From DATDOY01 sp035293045 (GTDB taxonomy: Bacteria; Actinomycetota; Acidimicrobiia; IMCC26256; JACPCJ01), in contig DATDOY010000034.1 of assembly GCA_035293045.1 (NCBI GenBank), positions 13,215 through 77,214 on the forward strand: 64,000 nt of DNA, in the 5' to 3' direction. The notes beneath the pieces are model-generated. The model was not told the origin of the DNA, did not search any database, and was given only the letters and a program-made list of their open reading frames with translations. Shown one piece after another: positions 30,173-36,741 of this stretch. The position numbers were made by a program, and so were the translations under genes. The number at the start of each line of letters is the position of its first letter. The stretch's first letter is position 1.

Positions 30173-31177
30173 CTACCCCCCGCTCGTCGGGGTGGCGGCG
30201 GTGGTATCGGTGGTCTCCCCGCCTTCTGTCGGCGTGGTTGCCGGATCGCCGGTCTCGGCACCCTCGGGAGCCGCGTCGGCCGGGGCGTCGGTCGGGAAGG
30301 TCGTCGGCGTCGTCGTCCCCTGAAAATCGGGGTGCTTGGGCGGCACGTAGCTCTCCGCCATGTGCGACACGGACGGCGGGAGGGTGTCGGTGAAGTCGGC
30401 CTTGGCCGGAAGGAAGGCGATGGCGACGACGTCCCCGTTGCCAGCCACGAAGTTCGCTGGGTTGCCCTCCTGCTCCTCGCCGTTCAGCGCCCAGCGAAGC
30501 ACGGCGTCCTTCTTGTCTTTGCCCTCGCCGCACTGGACCTCGCCGCTCTTGTACGTCTCGCCGTCGGAGTACTTGAGTCGGTTGGCGGTGATCTCGAGAC
30601 CGGCGCGATCGAAGAAGAGGCCGAGCGTGGCGTTCTTGCCCGCCGCCGACGTCGACGCCGGGTGGATGTGGAGAAGCCCGTCGCCGTGGGTGTGGAAGTC
30701 GCTCTCGAACTGGCCCACCGGCGGCAGCCATGAGCCGCAGATGTTGACACCGTACGCCGTATGCCAGTGGTCCCCGGCCGCGAAGTCCGGACCTGACTGC
30801 ACGCGCGCGACCTCGGCGCCGGCCTTCACCTTCTGGTTCGGCGCAGCGCCGAGGGCGGTGACCACGCCGTCGATCGGGGAGGTGATCTTCGTGGCCTTGC
30901 CGTCGGCCGTCAGCTCGATGAGGACGTCGCCCTTCTCCACGCGGTCGAACGGAGCGACGTCGACTTTGGAAACCGAAATGGTCTTGGCCGTCAGCTCGGG
31001 AACCTTCACCGATCGCGCGATCTCGCCGAGGGCCGACTCGCCGCGGCTCACGACAACGCCGAGGACTCCAAGGGCCATGATCGTGAAGACGGTCGCCCAC
31101 CAGCCGACGTTGACTTGACGGCCTCCCCGGCCGGGGCGACGGCGCCGCGTGGGAGGAGCGAGCTTCTTGCGAGCCAT
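30173..31177 (-). CDS. Membrane-anchored lipoyl-like / His-rich extracytoplasmic protein
   Basis: A 334-residue protein. A basic tail is followed by one membrane helix (about residues 25-45), then a compact barrel with the lipoyl/biotinyl or HlyD-type pattern (residues about 55-125, FDRVEKGDVLIEL...SPIDGVVTALGAAPNQKVKAGAEVARV), though no AMKM-type lysine for a cofactor. After it comes a His-rich domain: GDHWHTAYGVNICG and HTHGDGLLHIHP. A Thr/Pro/Asp-rich tail ends it. The His segment occurs in other actinobacterial membrane proteins of unknown role and looks metal-binding. No function is assigned. It sits between the WbbL-like and ManC-like genes, with a possible TAGCCT box 8 nt before its ATG. 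Confidence 0.6.
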   Translation of the reverse strand: MARKKLAPPTRRRRPGRGGRQVNVGWWATVFTIMALGVLGVVVSRGESALGEIARSVKVPELTAKTISVSKVDVAPFDRVEKGDVLIELTADGKATKITSPIDGVVTALGAAPNQKVKAGAEVARVQSGPDFAAGDHWHTAYGVNICGSWLPPVGQFESDFHTHGDGLLHIHPASTSAAGKNATLGLFFDRAGLEITANRLKYSDGETYKSGEVQCGEGKDKKDAVLRWALNGEEQEGNPANFVAGNGDVVAIAFLPAKADFTDTLPPSVSHMAESYVPPKHPDFQGTTTPTTFPTDAPADAAPEGAETGDPATTPTEGGETTDTTAATPTSGG

Positions 31178-31195
31178 GGCTGGGCAGGCTACTCC

Positions 31196-32068
31196 CTACG
31201 CGCGCGGCGCCTGGGACCGCGCGCGGAGGGCGTGCGCGGCCATGGCGGCAAGCGCCCGAAGCGTCAGATATCCCGCGGCGGGGACGAGCAGGACGCGCCG
31301 GAATCCTCGCCACCGTTTGGCGGCGAACCGCAGCAGCGAGCGGTGGTGGGCCGCCAGCATCCGGTAGGGACGCTGGGCCGTCGACGTTCCCTGCACATGC
31401 TCCACGCGCCCCGCGGGCTCGTAGACGATCCGCCATCCCGCCTGCCGGAGCCGCCAGCACACGTCGACGTCCTCGACGTACATGAAGTAGCCCTCGTCCC
31501 AGCCGCCGATCTCGTCGAGCGCCGACCGCCGCAGCCACATGGCCGCGCCGGACACCCAATCGACGTTGCGCCGCACGCCGGGATCCACATCGGTCTGGCG
31601 GTAGCGGCGCGTGAACGGGTTGCCCGCCCACACGAGCCCGAACGCCCCGTGGCCGATGGCGTCGAGCGTCGACGGAACCGAGCGGGCCGAGGGGTACGTG
31701 GTGCCGTCGGGGTTGAGCACCCGTGGCCCGGCGGCTGCCACCGACGGGTCATCGAACACCGCGGCGAGCGCGAAGCCGGTCCCGGAGCTGACGCGGGTGT
31801 CGGGGTTGAGAACCGCCACCACCTCGGTGTCGGTGTGACCGATCCCGAGATTCGCACCGGCGGCATATCCCGCGTTGGCTTCCGCCCGCACGACGGCAAC
31901 CGGGAGGTCGTGCGCGTTCGCGACGGCCTCGAGCGCGTCGACCGACCCGTCGCTCGACGCGTTGTCGACAACCACCACTTCGTGTGCGCCGTCGTCGACG
32001 AGCGAGCGCACGCTCTCGAGCAACAGGTCTCCGGCGTTGTGGTTCACGACGACCGCCGACCACTTCAC
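31196..32068 (-). CDS. wbbL: WbbL-like rhamnosyltransferase (GT2)
   Basis: A 290-residue GT2 enzyme. It starts with the fold's SAVVVNHNAGDLL, has VVVDNASSDGS, and the metal motif NPDTRV. The later part matches mycobacterial WbbL closely: an RxVPS segment, NPFTRRYRQ, VDWVSGAAMWLRRSA, GGWDEGYFMYVEDVDVCWRL and AAHHRS. WbbL moves rhamnose from dTDP-rhamnose onto the GlcNAc-diphospho-lipid that links arabinogalactan to peptidoglycan. Here dTDP-rhamnose would come from rmlB and rmlD in the same operon. The exact acceptor polymer in this organism is inference. GTG start, 19 nt after the GT4 stop. Confidence 0.75.
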   Translation of the reverse strand: MKWSAVVVNHNAGDLLLESVRSLVDDGAHEVVVVDNASSDGSVDALEAVANAHDLPVAVVRAEANAGYAAGANLGIGHTDTEVVAVLNPDTRVSSGTGFALAAVFDDPSVAAAGPRVLNPDGTTYPSARSVPSTLDAIGHGAFGLVWAGNPFTRRYRQTDVDPGVRRNVDWVSGAAMWLRRSALDEIGGWDEGYFMYVEDVDVCWRLRQAGWRIVYEPAGRVEHVQGTSTAQRPYRMLAAHHRSLLRFAAKRWRGFRRVLLVPAAGYLTLRALAAMAAHALRARSQAPRA

Positions 32069-32087
32069 GGTTGCGCCCGCGACCTCG

Positions 32088-33215
32088 CTACCCGGCGAGC
32101 TCGGCATACACATCCCACGTCTTACGCGCCGTCTCGTCCCACGTGAACGTTGCGGCGCGCTGACGTCCGGCCGCCGACATTTCCTTGGCCACGGCGTCGT
32201 CGTCGAGGATGCGCGCCACCGCACCCGCGAGCGCGTGGTGATCGAGGGGATCGACGAGCGCGCCGGCGTCGCCGACACATTCCGGGAGCGCCGACTGATT
32301 GGACGTCACGACCGGGGTTCCGCAGGCCATCGCCTCGATCACGGGGAACCCGAACCCTTCGTACAGCGACGGGAAGACGAAGACCTCGGCCCGGGCGTAC
32401 ATCGCGGCGAGCACCCCAAGGCTCAACGTCCCTTCGCTCACGACGGTGCGCCCACCAAGGCCGCGCGCCGCAATGCCTTCGGCGAGCTCCGACCCGAGCC
32501 ACCCGTGCGGCCCATGCAGCACCAGGGTCAAGTCGGGGTGGTCGCCAGCGACGCCGGCGAACGCGTCGAGGACGGCGTGGACGTTCTTGCGTTGCTCCTG
32601 GGTGCCGATCCAGAGCAGGTAGGGCGGGCGCACCCCTCGCTCGTCGAGCTCCGCGATGGCTCGCTCGTCTTCGCCCGGGCTCGGCGGCATCTCCACGCCG
32701 TGGGGCACCACGCGTAGCCGAGCGGGATCGACGTCGAGGAGCGCTTCGACCTCGACCGCGGTGGCCCAGGACGGGCACACGATGCGCTCGGCCTCGCGAA
32801 CGGCGAGGAGGGCCCCGCGCTTGAGCGTCACGCGCGCCTGAGCCGAATAGCGCTCCGGGTATCGCAACGGAGCGAGGTCGTGGATCGTCGCGACCAGGCG
32901 GGCCTTGCCGCGAGGAGGGACGGCCGGTCCGGGCGCGTGGATGACGTCGAGGTCACCGCACACCGATTGCGGGAAGGGTCGATGCGCCTCGCGCCAGGAC
33001 CGGTAGAGCGAATCGCGATCGAGGCCGAAAGCGCAGCGCTCCATCGGCAAGCGCGCGACCGAATCGGGGAGCCGCTCATGGGACGCGTGGAACAGCACGG
33101 TGGATGGTGCCCGACCGGTGTCTGCGAGCCCGCGACACAACGCGAGTGTGTAGATCCCGACACCGCTCGGCACCCGCTGGAACAGCGGCTCGGCGTTGAT
33201 CCCGACCCGCATCAT
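32088..33215 (-). CDS. Family 4 glycosyltransferase
   Basis: A 375-residue GT-B enzyme of the GT4 group. The N-terminal half opens with RVGINAEPLFQRVPSGVGIYT, and the C-terminal half carries the nucleotide-sugar-binding EGFGFPVIEAMACGTPVVTS with the retaining-type E-x7-E motif. It probably adds a mannose, rhamnose or related sugar to an envelope polysaccharide on the cytoplasmic side. The acceptor is unknown. ATG 33213-33215 overlaps the rmlD stop by 4 nt (ATGA), so it is coupled to dTDP-rhamnose synthesis, and the WbbL-like gene follows after 19 nt. Confidence 0.87.
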   Translation of the reverse strand: MMRVGINAEPLFQRVPSGVGIYTLALCRGLADTGRAPSTVLFHASHERLPDSVARLPMERCAFGLDRDSLYRSWREAHRPFPQSVCGDLDVIHAPGPAVPPRGKARLVATIHDLAPLRYPERYSAQARVTLKRGALLAVREAERIVCPSWATAVEVEALLDVDPARLRVVPHGVEMPPSPGEDERAIAELDERGVRPPYLLWIGTQEQRKNVHAVLDAFAGVAGDHPDLTLVLHGPHGWLGSELAEGIAARGLGGRTVVSEGTLSLGVLAAMYARAEVFVFPSLYEGFGFPVIEAMACGTPVVTSNQSALPECVGDAGALVDPLDHHALAGAVARILDDDAVAKEMSAAGRQRAATFTWDETARKTWDVYAELAG

Positions 33216-34078
33216 CCCTCCCCGCGGAGCGCCATCAGTTCCTTGACGCGCTCGTCGACCGCCTCGCGGAGCGGCCGCAGCGGATCGACACCGGCCTCGT
33301 CGAGACGCACGCTCACCAGGGTGCTGTCGGGGGGTCGCGGGGCCGGACGGCCGAGATCGGCAATCGAGAGGCGCTCGACCTCGACGTCGTGCACGCCGGC
33401 GGCGTCGAGCACCATGGCCGACAGCTCAAGCGGCGAGCAGGTGCCCTCGTTGGTGACGTGAAACAGTCCTTCGATGCCGCGCACCGCCATGGTGGACAGC
33501 GCGGCGGCGAGATCGCCGGCGTGCGTCGGCGAACCCCGCTGGTCATCGACCATCCGGAGCGGTTCGCCCTTGAGGCCGCGATCGAGGATCACCTCGATGA
33601 GGCTCCGCCCGATCGTGCCGAACACCCATGCGGTTCGGGCGATGACGAAGCGACCGTCGGCGGCTTCCACCGCCTCTTCGCCCGCGAGCTTCGAACGGCC
33701 GTAGACCGAGCGGGGCCCGGGTGCGTCACGCTCGTCGTACGGCGTGCCCTTGTCACCCGAGAACACGTAGTCCGTCGACACATGAATGAAGAGCGCTCCG
33801 CGGGCAGCGCATTCCTCGGCAAGCACACCGACGCCCGTCGCATTCACGCTCATGGCGCCCTCGACGTCGGTCTCCGCCTGGTCGACGGCGTTGTACGCGG
33901 CACAGTTGACGACCACGTCGGGGTGCGTGGCGGCCACCGCCTCGCGAATCGAGTCGGGGCGGGCGAGATCGAGGGTCTCGCGGCCCGCCGCGACAACGTC
34001 GTCAACGCCGCACGCACGGAGGTGGGCCGGCATCTCGGTGCCGAGCTGACCGGCCGCCCCGGTGACGAGCACCTTCAT
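33212..34078 (-). CDS. rmlD: dTDP-4-dehydrorhamnose reductase
   Basis: A 288-residue RmlD, the last step of dTDP-L-rhamnose synthesis (NADPH reduction of the 4-keto sugar). Motifs are VTGAAGQLGTEM for nucleotide binding, NCAAYNAVDQAE, STDYVFSG, and the active-site YGRSKLAGE (Tyr and Lys). The start is taken as ATG 34076-34078 (MKVLVTGA), the usual family N-terminus; a GTG at 34088-34090, 4 nt after the rmlB stop, would add four residues. It overlaps the GT4 start by 4 nt. RmlC, the epimerase, is not in the window. Confidence 0.92.
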   Translation of the reverse strand: MKVLVTGAAGQLGTEMPAHLRACGVDDVVAAGRETLDLARPDSIREAVAATHPDVVVNCAAYNAVDQAETDVEGAMSVNATGVGVLAEECAARGALFIHVSTDYVFSGDKGTPYDERDAPGPRSVYGRSKLAGEEAVEAADGRFVIARTAWVFGTIGRSLIEVILDRGLKGEPLRMVDDQRGSPTHAGDLAAALSTMAVRGIEGLFHVTNEGTCSPLELSAMVLDAAGVHDVEVERLSIADLGRPAPRPPDSTLVSVRLDEAGVDPLRPLREAVDERVKELMALRGEG

Positions 34079-34094
34079 CCCATCGGGCACGCGA

Positions 34095-35105
34095 TCATCG
34101 GGCTCGCCCGGCCCACGCCGCTTCGTCGATCGGGCCCCTCGCTTTGAGCGGTTCCCACCAGTCCCGACGATCCGCGTACCACTCGACCGTCGCCTTCATT
34201 CCGTCCTCGAACGGAATCTCCGGCGCCCACCCCAACTGAGACTGCAGCTTGGTGGAGTCGAGGAGGTACCGCCGGTCGTGTCCGGGGCGGTCAGGGACGA
34301 TCTCCTTGAGCGAGGCCGGTTTCCCGAGCGCGCCGAGCACCGCGTCGGCGATCTCCTCGATGCTCTTCTCGACGCCCGTCCCGACGTTGTAGGTCTCCCC
34401 CACCGTGCCCTTGTCGATGACGGCTTCGATCCCGCGACAGTGGTCGAGCACGTGCACCCATTCACGTCGGTTCTGGGTCGATGCATACAACGGGAGCGGC
34501 AAGTCGTCGAGCGCATTCGTGGTGAACAACGGAACGACCTTCTCGGGGAACTGATATGGGCCGTAGTTGTTTCCGCCGTTGGTGATGGTGATCGGAAGCC
34601 CGTACGTCTCGTGATACGCGCGCACGGCGTGGTCCCCGGCCGCCTTCGACGCGTTGTACGGCGTGCGCGGCCGGTAGGGCGAATCCTCCCGGAAGACATC
34701 GGAAGAGTCGAGGGCGAGGTCGCCGTAGACCTCGCAGGTGGAGATGTGGTGGAAACGGCCGACGCCCACGCGACGCGCGGCCTCGAGCAGCGTCTGGGTG
34801 CCGAGGGCGTTGGTGCGAAAGAACAGCCCCGGATCCACCACCGCCAGGCTGTTGTGCGACTCCGCGGCAAAGTTGACGACGACGTCGACGGAGTGCTCGG
34901 CGAGGAGCGCCTCCATCAGCTCGAGGTCTCCGATGTCTCCCTCGACGAACACGATCCGATCTTCGACATCGATGAGATTGGCGCGGTTGCCGGCGTAGGT
35001 CAGCTTGTCGAGGGCAACCACCGAGTCGCCGGGATGGCCCTCGAGCCAGAAGCGCACGAAGTTGGAACCGATGAACCCGGCCGCGCCGGTCACGAGTACA
35101 TGCAT
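34095..35105 (-). CDS. rmlB: dTDP-glucose 4,6-dehydratase-like protein
   Basis: A 336-residue RmlB family protein, second step to dTDP-rhamnose. VTGAAGFIGSNFVR binds NAD, and the active-site Tyr and Lys are in YNASKAAGDH. In the usual TDEVYG motif the Asp that donates a proton is replaced by Cys (HISTCEVYGDL), while Glu and Tyr are kept; the nearby AESHNSLAV also differs from the common AESHVDRS. Similar proteins exist in other actinobacteria, so the change is not an error by itself. The operon context with rmlD supports the rhamnose role. ATG 35103-35105 follows a TACGCT box by 8 nt. Confidence 0.83.
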   Translation of the reverse strand: MHVLVTGAAGFIGSNFVRFWLEGHPGDSVVALDKLTYAGNRANLIDVEDRIVFVEGDIGDLELMEALLAEHSVDVVVNFAAESHNSLAVVDPGLFFRTNALGTQTLLEAARRVGVGRFHHISTCEVYGDLALDSSDVFREDSPYRPRTPYNASKAAGDHAVRAYHETYGLPITITNGGNNYGPYQFPEKVVPLFTTNALDDLPLPLYASTQNRREWVHVLDHCRGIEAVIDKGTVGETYNVGTGVEKSIEEIADAVLGALGKPASLKEIVPDRPGHDRRYLLDSTKLQSQLGWAPEIPFEDGMKATVEWYADRRDWWEPLKARGPIDEAAWAGRAR

Positions 35106-35113
35106 GGGGATTC

Positions 35114-35119
35114 AGCGTA
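35114..35119 (-). promoter_or_regulatory. Predicted -10 box for the rhamnose operon (TACGCT)
   Basis: TACGCT on the minus strand with an 8-nt gap to the rmlB ATG. It would drive the seven-gene minus-strand operon down to the epimerase. It lies 55 bp from the left tRNA-like repeat, so the island border is just upstream of the promoter. Confidence 0.45.
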
Positions 35120-35173
35120 GGACGAGGCTTCCGCTCGCGCCGAAGGGGCGCCTGCCTACGGGATGCTGAGGCC

Positions 35174-35195
35174 GCGGGTTCAAATCCCGCCGTCC
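35174..35195. repeat. Left copy of a tRNA-3'-end-like direct repeat (att-like)
   Basis: A 22-bp sequence that starts GCGGGTTCAAATCCCGC (a perfect T-arm with a 5-bp stem and 7-nt loop) and runs on into CGTCC, as the acceptor 3' side of a tRNA would. An identical copy lies at 36621-36642. No D-arm, anticodon arm or matching acceptor 5' side can be found upstream, so it is a tRNA fragment, not a gene. Such fragments mark integration sites of elements that use tyrosine recombinases. Confidence 0.65.
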
Positions 35196-35240
35196 CGACT
35201 CAGGGTCAACGTTGCGGACGCCTGAAACGAAGCCGCGCCC

Positions 35241-35375
35241 TCACACGGCGCACCCCACAACAACCCGGCCGTCGCAGTTGTTTGGCGTGTTCCCTGAGAA
35301 GTCGACGCCTAGAGCCACCGCGATCCCGCGGTTGTGCATCCCGCCGCCCCCGAAGGCCGCGTTGCCGCTCACGCT
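35241..35375 (-). pseudogene. Out-of-frame C-terminal segment of the beta-helix protein
   Basis: Directly after the G7 tract the next frame stays open for 44 codons (SVSGNAAFGGGGMHNRG..., ending CDGRVVVGCAV) and continues the SGN...GGG repeat logic of the upstream protein. In the upstream frame the protein stops after only two more codons. One added G, or two lost, would join both parts into one protein of about 351 residues. The closing pair of cysteines is also in keeping with a designed end. Confidence 0.6.
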
Positions 35376-36295
35376 CCCCCCCTCATGGTCAAGACGCCAA
35401 GGTCCTGGTTGAGGATGCCGCCGCCGTTGGCCTCGGCGGTGTTCTCGATCACCTGGCTGTTCTCGAGGTCCACGATGCCCGCGTTGTAGATGCCTCCGCC
35501 CTCGTAGACACCCCAAGGACCGGCGGCGGGCGTACCGGCGGAGTTCCCGCTCACGGTGCTGTCGATCAGCGTCACGGTGCCGTGGTTGCGGATGCCGCCG
35601 CCAAAATGGGCGGTGTTCCCGCTCACGGTGCTGTCGATCAGCGTCACGGTGCCCCCAACCAAGTTGAAGATGCCGCCGCCCGAGTTGGCGGCGTTCCCGC
35701 TCACCGTGCTGTCGATCAGCGTCACCGTGCCGCGGTCATTGGAGATGCCGCCGCCCGCGTCGGCGGCGTTCCCGCTCACGGTGCTGTCGATCAGCGTCAC
35801 GGTGCCGCCAGCCAAGTTGAAGATGCCGCCGCCCTGGGACAAGAAGTCTGAGATGAGGCCTCCTGAGATCGTGGTGTTCGAGAGACGGAGACTTCCGGGG
35901 CCACGCACCAAGAAGATGCCGAACTCTGTGGCGGTGGGGCTGCGGACGATCGTTGACCCTCCTCCGTTGATGGTGATGGGGCGCTCGACCACTGGCAGGC
36001 CGAGGGGTCCGAAGAGAAAGGTGGTGGGCCCCGTGAGCGTGTAGGTGCAGCTGGGTTGGCTGTCGGCGTTCAGGTTGATCACCGTCGGACCAGCTGTCGC
36101 CCCCATCGCGTCGATGAGTCCCCCTACCTCCTCGCACCCAAGGTCGATTTCGACCACACCGTCTGCCCGCGCGGGAAGAGGAAGCAAGAGCAGCCCTACG
36201 ACGCCGATGGCCATCGCAAGAGCCACGCCGGGTCGTCGGCTTCCGTCGCGAAGGGCGCCAAGGGCCCAGCCCCTGCGCCCGCGAGTGATGCTCAT
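35369..36295 (-). CDS. Secreted right-handed beta-helix repeat protein, frame-interrupted
   Basis: A 308-residue product as read. A signal peptide is clear (basic start, hydrophobic stretch GVALAMAIGVVGLLLLPLP, then ARADG as a likely cleavage site). From about residue 145 there are repeats with the pattern GGGI.N..GTVTLIDSTVSGN.A, spaced 24-26 residues, the style of polymorphic outer membrane and pectate-lyase-like beta-helix proteins. It is probably exported or surface-attached; adhesion is a guess. The frame ends early at a run of seven G (35376-35382). It lies between two tRNA-like repeats and is likely acquired DNA. Confidence 0.65.
   Translation of the reverse strand: MSITRGRRGWALGALRDGSRRPGVALAMAIGVVGLLLLPLPARADGVVEIDLGCEEVGGLIDAMGATAGPTVINLNADSQPSCTYTLTGPTTFLFGPLGLPVVERPITINGGGSTIVRSPTATEFGIFLVRGPGSLRLSNTTISGGLISDFLSQGGGIFNLAGGTVTLIDSTVSGNAADAGGGISNDRGTVTLIDSTVSGNAANSGGGIFNLVGGTVTLIDSTVSGNTAHFGGGIRNHGTVTLIDSTVSGNSAGTPAAGPWGVYEGGGIYNAGIVDLENSQVIENTAEANGGGILNQDLGVLTMRGGA
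35543..35806 (-). repeat. Four in-gene direct repeats of the beta-helix protein
   Basis: A unit of about 39 bp beginning GTTCCCGCTCAC on the plus strand recurs at 35543, 35615, 35693 and 35768, spaced 72, 78 and 75 bp, with one or two base differences. It encodes TVTLIDSTVSGN. All spacings are multiples of three, so copy number can change without breaking the frame. This is not a CRISPR array: the spacers are coding and themselves repeat-like. Confidence 0.75.
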
Positions 36296-36411
36296 AGCCC
36301 CTCCAGCCGCGACGAGACACGGAAGCGCCGGTCGATGCTTCTATGTCTTTCTACGTCGAAGGCGGGGCTGCATGCGCGATCAGCCGAGAAACACCCGCAG
36401 GTAGTCGGAAG

Positions 36412-36468
36412 CCTTCAGGACATCGTTCAGTGATTCACGAAGCTTCGAACCTTCACGACATCGTTCAG
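36412..36468. repeat. Two 19-bp direct repeats 38 bp apart
   Basis: CCTTCAGGACATCGTTCAG at 36412-36430 and CCTTCACGACATCGTTCAG at 36450-36468 differ at one base. A TTCG-AAG palindromic bit lies between them. They could be the remains of recombinase or excisionase binding sites of the lost element, or of a short tandem gene repeat. No function can be shown. Confidence 0.5.
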
Positions 36469-36620
36469 CCTCCGATGTCGTAGTAGAGGCCGCGGCGTGC
36501 CGATCTCGCGCTGGCGGTCGTCCGCTTCGCGGGCCGTTATGCCTGGGGCCAGATGAAGCCGATAGGCGCCCCGGCCTGCGGGTTTGCGTGTCCGACGCCG
36601 TGAGGGACCGGAGGTGGTCA

Positions 36621-36642
36621 GCGGGTTCAAATCCCGCCGTCC
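36621..36642. repeat. Right copy of the tRNA-3'-end-like direct repeat (att-like)
   Basis: Identical over 22 bp to 35174-35195, again without the rest of a tRNA. After the core the two copies continue CCGA and CGAG, alike if one C is gapped. On the minus strand the recombinase tail runs straight into it, the usual layout of an integrase gene that ends at its attachment site. Confidence 0.65.
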
Positions 36643-36705
36643 GAGACGATCCGCGGCGGCTCGGTCCGCCTCCGTCGTTGCCTGTGCGTAGACGGTCAAG
36701 GTCAG
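36640..36705 (-). pseudogene. C-terminal remnant of a tyrosine recombinase (integrase)
   Basis: About 22 codons on the minus strand read LTLTVYAQATTEADRAAADR and then LG, closely like the tail of actinobacterial phage-type integrases, where the catalytic Tyr is followed by a helix with ADRAAADRLG-type wording. The frame then reads through the tRNA-like repeat as RRDLNPLTT. Nothing of the catalytic core is left upstream, since the LCP gene stop lies at 36742. It is the relic of an element that once integrated here. Confidence 0.65.
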
Positions 36706-36741
36706 CCGTAGGGATCGCCTACGGGTGCGAGTCAGAACCCG

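Larger units (their letters stand above)
36296..36741. other. Gene-poor remnant region of the accessory island
   Basis: These 446 bases hold no complete gene. They contain the short direct repeat at 36412-36468, the right tRNA-like repeat at 36621-36642 and a recombinase tail at 36640-36705. Base composition is a little more AT-rich near 36310-36470 than in the flanking genes. Short frames here read as non-protein-like. The piece nearest 36296 is the likely upstream region of the beta-helix gene, but I see no clear promoter. Confidence 0.6.

Noticed and set aside
35101..35200. A complete tRNA gene ending at the left T-arm
   Set aside because: The T-arm is perfect, but no acceptor 5' side, D-arm or anticodon stem pairs at normal or long-variable-arm distances, and CCA is absent.
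35543..35806. CRISPR array
   Set aside because: The four repeats are in frame inside a coding region, the spacers are similar to each other, and no cas gene is present.
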